Source: an uncultured Aquimonas sp.
GTDB lineage: Bacteria > Pseudomonadota > Gammaproteobacteria > Xanthomonadales > Xanthomonadaceae
Assembly (NCBI RefSeq): GCF_937888285.1
Contig: NZ_CALART010000082.1
Span: 1 to 38,358, forward strand
Direction of reading: 5' to 3'
DNA: 38,358 nt
Shown here: in pieces, positions 33,027 through 38,358 of the stretch
Layout: the number at the start of each line of letters is the position of its first letter
How positions within the stretch are numbered: the stretch's first letter is position 1
The notes under the pieces: generated by a model
Databases searched by the model: none
The model's input: the letters and a program-made list of their open reading frames with translations, nothing else
Told to the model about the DNA's origin: nothing
Program-made: the position numbers and the translations under genes

Positions 33027-34901
33027 TCAGAACAGGTACTTGGCGGAGACCGCCACGAAGTCACGGTCGCTGGTGAGGTTGTAGATGCCGCCTCCCCAGA
33101 ACGAGGTGTAGGACAGGTCCAGCACCCATTTGTTCAGGTAGTTGCCCTCGACGCCCACGGTCGACGACTTGCGGCCCTTGATGAAGTTGCCGCCAGCACC
33201 GGGGGTGGTGCCGTTGACGTCGTGGTTGAAGGCGATGCGCGGCGAGATGTTCCAGGTGCTGCCGCCGACACTGTTGTAGTCGGCGCGCGCGGCCAGGCGA
33301 TAGCCCCAGGAGAACGAGGTCGCGAAGCCACCGCAGCTGTCGAGCGGATTGCGGCCACCGCCGCTGATCCAGTCGGGGCCGCAGCCGGTGTCGGTACCGT
33401 CGCCCTGGTAGGGCATCACCTGCAGCGACGGCAGGTCCCACACCTTGGTACCGCCGAACTCGCCCACGGTGGCGATCTGGTCGGCGCCGAGGAAGTTGCC
33501 CGGGCCGAAGGCCTTGGTCAGGGTGAACTGCAGCTGGCTGATTTCGTGGCGCTCCCAGCCTCTCAGGTACTCACCCGGACCGAACTGGCCCAAGCGGCTG
33601 CGGAAGCGCAGGAAGGGCTCCTGGATCAGCGGGTTCAGCGGCGACAGGCCGGCGAACAGCACCTCGACGTCGTCGATCTGCAGCGGCGCGTTGTCGCGGT
33701 AGCTGATTTCGCCCTGGAAGGCGATGGTGCCGATGTTGGTGTTCCAGCTCAGGCCGTAGAGGTTGATGTCCTCGGGGTACTCGATGAAGTAACGGCCGGA
33801 GGTCGGGCTGGCATTGGTGATCGAGGTGCCCGACACGAAGGGCAGGCGGCTGTGGTAGCGCAGGTAGTACAGGCCGAACTCGGTGTCGCCGAGCTCGGAG
33901 GCGTAGTAACGCAGGGCCAGGCCGTACTGGCCGAGGTCGCGCGCCTCGCGGTCGTTGGCGCGCGGGAAGGCCGCGCCGCAGCGCGGGTCGGCCGCGGGCG
34001 TGGTGCGACAGACGCCGAAGTTGGCCGGCTCGTCGACCAGGCCGAAGTTCAGCATCACGAACTCGCCGCCGGTCAGGCCGAAGTCGTTGTTGGCGAAGTA
34101 GGTGCCCGAGGGCTCGACCTCGGTTTCCGACCACTCCAGCAGGTAGAGGGTTTCCAGCGACAGGTTCTCGGTCAGGCTGAAGGACGCCCAGATCGAGTTG
34201 ACCGGCAGGAAGGCTTCCTTCAGCTCGGCGCCGGCCACGCGCAGGCGCGACACGTCGACCGGGTTGACGACGTTGATGCCGCCCTGGATGAAGGTGCTCT
34301 CGCCCCAGCTCACCACCTGGCGGCCGAAGCGGAAGTTGCCGCTGATGTCGTTGGCGATGATGAAGTCGCGGTAGACGAAGGCGTCGAGCAGGCGCGCGCG
34401 CCGGCCGATGCGGTCCTTGGCGGCATCGCTGATGTCGTCGCGGTCCATGGTCTCGAAATCATAGAAACCGGTGGCGCGCACGAAGGCGCCCCAGTTGGTC
34501 CAGTTCATGCTGATTTCGGAGGTGATGCCGACCGCGTTGGAGATCAGGTCACCCTTGTCGTACTTCAGGTTGCCGTCGTCGGAGTTGACCGAGAAGCGGC
34601 CGGGCGCGGACGCCGCCAGCGCCTGCGCCTCGGCCCAGCGGTTCTGCGCCTGCAGGGCGGTGACGCGGGTGCCCAGGGTCGGATCGAGGTTGGCCTTGCC
34701 GACGAGATCGTTGTTGCGCTCCTCCATGCGCGAGGAAGCGCCGTAGGTCAGCGTGGTGTCGATGCTCATGGTGAAGTCGCCGCGGCTGAACTCGGCCGCG
34801 TGCGCGGAGCCGGCAAGCAGGGCGACGCCCACCGCGAGCGCCATCGGCGCGCGCAGCAGCATCGGACGGCCCGCTCGGACATGCGTGTGGATCTTGGTCA
34901 T
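33027..34901 (-). CDS. DUF1302 outer-membrane beta-barrel protein
   Basis: A 624-residue DUF1302 protein with a signal peptide (cleavage after AHA, about residue 35) and a long series of amphipathic beta strands ending in the aromatic C-terminus SAKYLF, as expected for an outer-membrane barrel. Conserved family parts include LDAFVYRDFIIAND, FRFGRQVVSWGESTFIQGGINVVNPVDVSRLR and FQGEISYRDNAPLQ. The ATG at 34901 has AAGGGA eight bases upstream and lies 23 bases behind the lipase gene. DUF1302/DUF1329 pairs appear in loci for use of lipids, esters, sterols or alcohols, and the barrel is probably the outer-membrane port. Confidence 0.94.
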   Translation of the reverse strand: MTKIHTHVRAGRPMLLRAPMALAVGVALLAGSAHAAEFSRGDFTMSIDTTLTYGASSRMEERNNDLVGKANLDPTLGTRVTALQAQNRWAEAQALAASAPGRFSVNSDDGNLKYDKGDLISNAVGITSEISMNWTNWGAFVRATGFYDFETMDRDDISDAAKDRIGRRARLLDAFVYRDFIIANDISGNFRFGRQVVSWGESTFIQGGINVVNPVDVSRLRVAGAELKEAFLPVNSIWASFSLTENLSLETLYLLEWSETEVEPSGTYFANNDFGLTGGEFVMLNFGLVDEPANFGVCRTTPAADPRCGAAFPRANDREARDLGQYGLALRYYASELGDTEFGLYYLRYHSRLPFVSGTSITNASPTSGRYFIEYPEDINLYGLSWNTNIGTIAFQGEISYRDNAPLQIDDVEVLFAGLSPLNPLIQEPFLRFRSRLGQFGPGEYLRGWERHEISQLQFTLTKAFGPGNFLGADQIATVGEFGGTKVWDLPSLQVMPYQGDGTDTGCGPDWISGGGRNPLDSCGGFATSFSWGYRLAARADYNSVGGSTWNISPRIAFNHDVNGTTPGAGGNFIKGRKSSTVGVEGNYLNKWVLDLSYTSFWGGGIYNLTSDRDFVAVSAKYLF

Positions 34902-34924
34902 GGTGATGTCCCTTGAGTGGTCGC

Positions 34925-37072
34925 TTACTGCGTGCGGATGACGGAGGTGTTGGTGACCTGCACGGCCTGGCCGGTCGAGACGATCATGCTGGCCATCTGG
35001 CCCTGCATTTCGGCGGTCGCGGCCGCAGATGCCGCCGGGCTCAGCAGCGAGCCGTGGTCGCCGGCAATGAAGCGGACCGCGCCGCGCACGCCGTTGGCGG
35101 ACTGGGTGGTGGCGGTGATCGCGGGCAGGCCCAGCGCGGCGATCATCGGCTCGGTGCCGGACAGCGGCGCGCCGTTCACGCGGTTGGGAATGACCTGGTC
35201 GGGCAGCACGCTGGCGCCGTCGCCCACCACTTCTTGCAGCAGGATCGCGTTGGTCGCCGAGGCGAAGCCGTAGTTGATCGGGTCGGCCGAGTCGATGATC
35301 TGCTGGGTCGCGCCGAAGAACTGGTCGTAGGACGGCGTTCCCGGCTGCAGGCCAGCGGCAGCAGCGAGACCCGCGCGGATGCGCGGACCGAAGGTCGGCG
35401 AGGCTTCCAGCATGCGGGCGATGCCGCCGCCCGGCACGTTCAGCACGCCGACATTGACCGTCGACTCGAGCGCGAGGAAGGGCGTGCCGACGATCGCGCC
35501 CAGCGACTGGCCGACATAGGCCACGCGCGAGGCGTCGAGGTCACCCGCACCGTTGCCATCGAGGTCGATGTTCGGAATCGTCCGCGCCAGCACGAACAGG
35601 TCGGCCACGCCCTGGCGCAGGTTGTCGCGCGAGGTCAGCAGCGAGCTCAGGTTGATCATGTGCGCGCCGGAGTCGTCCGGAATGCCGTCAGGGCCGGCCG
35701 CACCGGTGCTGTTGTTGATGTAGTCGACGCCGAAGGTGCGCTCGCGGGCCACCGCGCCGAAGGGCGTGTTGCCGATCGCCAGCGGATTGTTCGAAGGCAG
35801 ACCGTGCAGCGGCAGGTCGATGGCCACCACCGCGAAGCCCTGCGCCGCCATGGTCGCCGAGATCGCCAGCGCATCGCTGCGGTTGCGGGTGATGCCGTGC
35901 TGGTAGATCACCACCGGCCAGCCGGCGGCCGGCTTGGTGCGACCCGAAGCCGCGTTCGGCACCGTCATCAGCACCGGAATGGTCTCGTTGCCGGTTGCCA
36001 CCGGGATCGGGTTGGCGAAGGTGATGTTGCGCGAGGTCGGGTTCAGTCCGGCCGCGTTGAACGGCGGCGCGTAGGCGCCCGGCGCGGCGCGCCAGAAGCT
36101 GTTCAGCGGCGCGGTCGGGTTGGCCTGGCTCGGTGCCGACAGGTAGTAGGGCACCCGCAGGGTGCCGATGAAGATGTCGGCGACCGGCGGCAGGCCGGCA
36201 ATCGAGACGTTGAGGCCGGAGGGCGCGACGGTGACCGCACCCGGCTGGGTGATCGAACGCACCGCCTGCAGCACCGGGGTGATGCCCTGGGTGGTGGCGA
36301 CCCAGCTCAGCACCACCGAATCGCGGTTGACGCCGGCAGCGGCGGCCGCGGCGAGATGCGAATTGGTCAGCTGGCGCAGCGGCTCCAGCGCGCAGGCGGT
36401 GGCGGTCGGCAGCAGCGGATCGGTGCTGGCGCCGGCGGTGCACAGCGGCGTGGTGCGCTTGGTGAGGAAGTAGGTCTGTGCCGGCGTGGCGTCATTGCCG
36501 CGGCTGTCGCGGATGCCGGTGGTCAGCACCGCCATGTAGGACGTCAGCTGCTTCAGCGGCTTCAGCGGCACCATCGCCCAGCTGCGGCCGGTGGCATCGC
36601 TGCTCTGCGGCGCGGTCACGAAATCGACGCCGGCCTGCAGCTCGCGGACCACGCCCGTCACGCCGCCACCGGGCCCGGTCAGGGTGACTTCGAAGATGCG
36701 CACGCTCTGGCCCGGCACCACCGAAGCGGGGTTGGGCGCATCGCTGAAGGAGAACGACCACGGCGCCGTGGTGCTCCAGCCGTCGAGCGTGTTCACCGCG
36801 ACCTGCGGATCACCGAAGTTGGTCGAGCCCTCGCCGCCCGCCACCGGGATATTGAGCGTCAGATCGGTCGTCTCGCGTAGCAGCAGGTTGTTAGGCGTCG
36901 GAATCACGCCGGTGGAAGGATCGAAACGGGCGGTGATGACGCCTGCGACCGGGGTGCCGTTGTTGTTGGTCGCCGGCGTTACCGGCACCGCGCGTGGACT
37001 GTTGGAGGAGCCGCTGCAGCCTGCGAGCAGCGAAGCCGACAGCGCCAATGCCAGGGTCAATCGAGCCTGCAT
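34925..37072 (-). CDS. Lipase/esterase lipoprotein (VolA/Pla-1-like)
   Basis: A 715-residue lipoprotein with a lipobox at LLAGC19. The N-terminal domain (about 40-300) has the Ig-like layout of the bacterial virulence-factor lipase N-terminal family (FDPSTGVIPTPNNLL, GVDFVTAPQ, YFLTKRTTPLC). An alpha/beta-hydrolase domain follows (about 360-700), with PVVIYQHGITRNRSDAL, nucleophile S523 in GQSLG and probable catalytic H673 in GDHGS. Family members cleave lysophospholipids or other lipids at the cell surface. The ATG at 37072 has AAAGGA upstream. As first gene of the cluster it would release fatty acids or lipids for handling by the DUF1302/DUF1329/RND proteins. The lipase call is good. The natural substrate is unknown. 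Confidence 0.88.
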   Translation of the reverse strand: MQARLTLALALSASLLAGCSGSSNSPRAVPVTPATNNNGTPVAGVITARFDPSTGVIPTPNNLLLRETTDLTLNIPVAGGEGSTNFGDPQVAVNTLDGWSTTAPWSFSFSDAPNPASVVPGQSVRIFEVTLTGPGGGVTGVVRELQAGVDFVTAPQSSDATGRSWAMVPLKPLKQLTSYMAVLTTGIRDSRGNDATPAQTYFLTKRTTPLCTAGASTDPLLPTATACALEPLRQLTNSHLAAAAAAGVNRDSVVLSWVATTQGITPVLQAVRSITQPGAVTVAPSGLNVSIAGLPPVADIFIGTLRVPYYLSAPSQANPTAPLNSFWRAAPGAYAPPFNAAGLNPTSRNITFANPIPVATGNETIPVLMTVPNAASGRTKPAAGWPVVIYQHGITRNRSDALAISATMAAQGFAVVAIDLPLHGLPSNNPLAIGNTPFGAVARERTFGVDYINNSTGAAGPDGIPDDSGAHMINLSSLLTSRDNLRQGVADLFVLARTIPNIDLDGNGAGDLDASRVAYVGQSLGAIVGTPFLALESTVNVGVLNVPGGGIARMLEASPTFGPRIRAGLAAAAGLQPGTPSYDQFFGATQQIIDSADPINYGFASATNAILLQEVVGDGASVLPDQVIPNRVNGAPLSGTEPMIAALGLPAITATTQSANGVRGAVRFIAGDHGSLLSPAASAAATAEMQGQMASMIVSTGQAVQVTNTSVIRTQ

Positions 37073-37227
37073 GTTCGTGTCCTTTCTGGTTATCGGGGGG
37101 TGGGGCTCGGGTACTGTAGCCAGCCGCGATTAAGGATGGCAATGCTGCGGCGTATGGCCGCGACCATCACTCATGCGGCAGCGCAACAAACTCCGCGAAG
37201 CCGCATCACGATTGGCAATTCCTGACC

Positions 37228-38121
37228 TCAGCGGTACTGGAATTGCTCGCCAACCGCAGGCCCGATGCGCTGCAGTTCGGTCAGCGGTATGCCCAGTCGG
37301 ACCCAGTCATCGCAAGGGCTCAACTGGTCAAGATAGAGCCGCCTGAGCGTGGCGGAGCGCGCACCGATGCGCCCCGGCAGACGCGCGAGCAGACTGCCCA
37401 GCGCGAAAACCCCGGGCAGGGGAACCGGTAGCAGACCCTTGGCCCGCGCCTCTCCGGCCAAGCTGCGCTGCAACATCGCCGGAAACGACAGCGCTTCCGG
37501 GCCGGGCAGCGACAGCCGCTGCTGCGCGAACGCAGGCTGGGCGGCGACAGCGAGCACGGCGCGCGCCAGATCCTGCGCATGCACCGGCTGGCGTAGACCG
37601 TTCGCCGCGCGCGGCCAGGGCAACGGCCAGCGTCGCGCCCAGCGCAGCAGCGGACTCAGGCTGCGATCGATACCGGCACCGTGGATCAATCCGCAGCGCA
37701 GCAGGGTGGCGCCAGCAGTCCGCGCTGCGCAGAGCTCCAGCACCCGCTGCTCGCTGTCGACCAGGCGCCGCGCCAGCGCACGCTCGCCGGGGTTGGGCGA
37801 AGCCAGCTTCCACTCGGCGCTGAGTGAAGACAGGGCAATGACCCGTAGTCCTGCGACGGGCGGATGCGCAGCCAGCCAGGTGGCGAAAGCATCCAGCGGG
37901 CCGAGCGAGCAGATCAGATCGACGCGCTCCTCACTGGCGAGCACGCGATCCAGCGCGGGCGCGGACTCCAGCGATCCCTGCAGCCAGCGCACCCGCGCGA
38001 TCGCGGCGGGCGCGGGCTCGCGACTGAGCGCCAGCACCTGGCAGCGCGCAGCCGCCAGCGCCGGCAGCAGGAAGCGCCCGACGGCGCCGCTGCCGCCGAA
38101 CACCAGCCAGCGCGTGGGCAT
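37228..38121 (-). CDS. NAD(P)-binding epimerase/dehydratase-like protein
   Basis: A 297-residue Rossmann-fold protein. The N-terminal GGSGAVG (9-15) binds the dinucleotide, and the C-terminal part resembles NAD-dependent epimerases of the extended SDR type (PVHAQDLARAVLAVA, LSLPGPEALSF). The usual catalytic YxxxK is not evident (the corresponding SSLSAEWKLA region lacks the Tyr), so the protein may be a non-catalytic or atypical member. The ATG at 38121 was preferred because GGAG lies nine bases upstream. An in-frame ATG at 38136 adds five residues without a ribosome binding site. It is separated by 155 bases from the lipase start and transcribed in the same direction. No partner genes are visible before the window ends. 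Confidence 0.8.
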   Translation of the reverse strand: MPTRWLVFGGSGAVGRFLLPALAAARCQVLALSREPAPAAIARVRWLQGSLESAPALDRVLASEERVDLICSLGPLDAFATWLAAHPPVAGLRVIALSSLSAEWKLASPNPGERALARRLVDSEQRVLELCAARTAGATLLRCGLIHGAGIDRSLSPLLRWARRWPLPWPRAANGLRQPVHAQDLARAVLAVAAQPAFAQQRLSLPGPEALSFPAMLQRSLAGEARAKGLLPVPLPGVFALGSLLARLPGRIGARSATLRRLYLDQLSPCDDWVRLGIPLTELQRIGPAVGEQFQYR

Positions 38122-38358
38122 CGAAGCGTTCTCCATCGCGCAAGCATGGCATGCGCAGCGCCGGCAGCCGCCGCTACAGCGCAGGCCCCTGTCTGGACGC
38201 CCCCACATGCGCGCGCCGATCGTAAGCGTCCGGCCACCACACCTACCGCTCGACCTCACCTTGTGCTGAGCCTTAGCCGCCGAGCGCTGCCCAGCCCTCA
38301 ACCGGCAGCAAGCTGTCGATATCCCGGTTGCGCGTAGTCGGAAGCCGTGTGAGTACGT
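38122..38358. other. Right-end segment without a supported gene
   Basis: Upstream region of the epimerase-like gene. It holds an inverted pair CAACCGG...CCGGTTG near 38300-38330. No coding region or promoter could be assigned with confidence. Confidence 0.4.

Overview
The window is about 38 kb of GC-rich (roughly 68-70 %) proteobacterial chromosome, densely packed and with no IS element, phage, CRISPR array, tRNA or rRNA that I could find. Gene content and order (radC divergent from coaBC-dut-algC with a membrane-anchored AlgC, waaA, TonB receptors, a secreted S8 protease ending in an IF..GFE tail, GGTGGGCC/GGCCCACC palindromic repeats) suggest a Gammaproteobacterium of the Lysobacterales (Xanthomonadales). 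No rRNA or phylogenetic marker was checked, so this is an inference.

Left region (1-4861): a complete MNIO/RiPP metallophore locus of the HvfABCX/bufferin type. A secreted Cys-repeat precursor (hvfA-like, six EGxCG units in two triplets) is followed by a DUF692 multinuclear iron oxidase (hvfB-like) and a DUF2063 partner (hvfC-like). Upstream lies an ECF sigma factor/membrane anti-sigma pair, and divergently a DoxX membrane protein (hvfX-like). A dispersed palindromic repeat sits between hvfA and hvfB, and a REP-like palindrome is inserted in frame in hvfC. Next to the locus (4930-8300) is a two-gene unit of a TonB-dependent receptor and a secreted sialidase-fold protein rich in Cys and His.

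Middle-left (8419-15931): four tightly overlapping genes on the plus strand encode two arsenosugar-type glycosyltransferases (TIGR04283- and TIGR04282/DUF2064-like), a fatty-acid-hydroxylase/sterol-desaturase membrane enzyme and the radical SAM enzyme ArsS. An MFS permease with a tiny overlapping ORF and a PAS-PAS-PAS-GGDEF-EAL cyclic-di-GMP enzyme follow.

Middle (15957-27664): a methyltransferase/CoA-binding-domain fusion lies directly behind waaA (Kdo transferase). Then come a large secreted subtilisin-like protease with its own terminator, the housekeeping operon coaBC-dut-algC, and divergent radC.

Right region (27837-37072): a five-gene minus-strand cluster of lipase-like lipoprotein, DUF1302 barrel, DUF1329 protein, YCF48-type beta-propeller and MMPL/RND permease. 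It looks like a trans-envelope lipid-handling system. An NAD(P)-binding epimerase-like gene closes the window (37228-38121). The strongest candidates for under-described biology are the metallophore locus with its neighbouring receptor pair, the arsenosugar-like cluster carrying a lipid hydroxylase, and the DUF1302/DUF1329/RND/lipase cluster.
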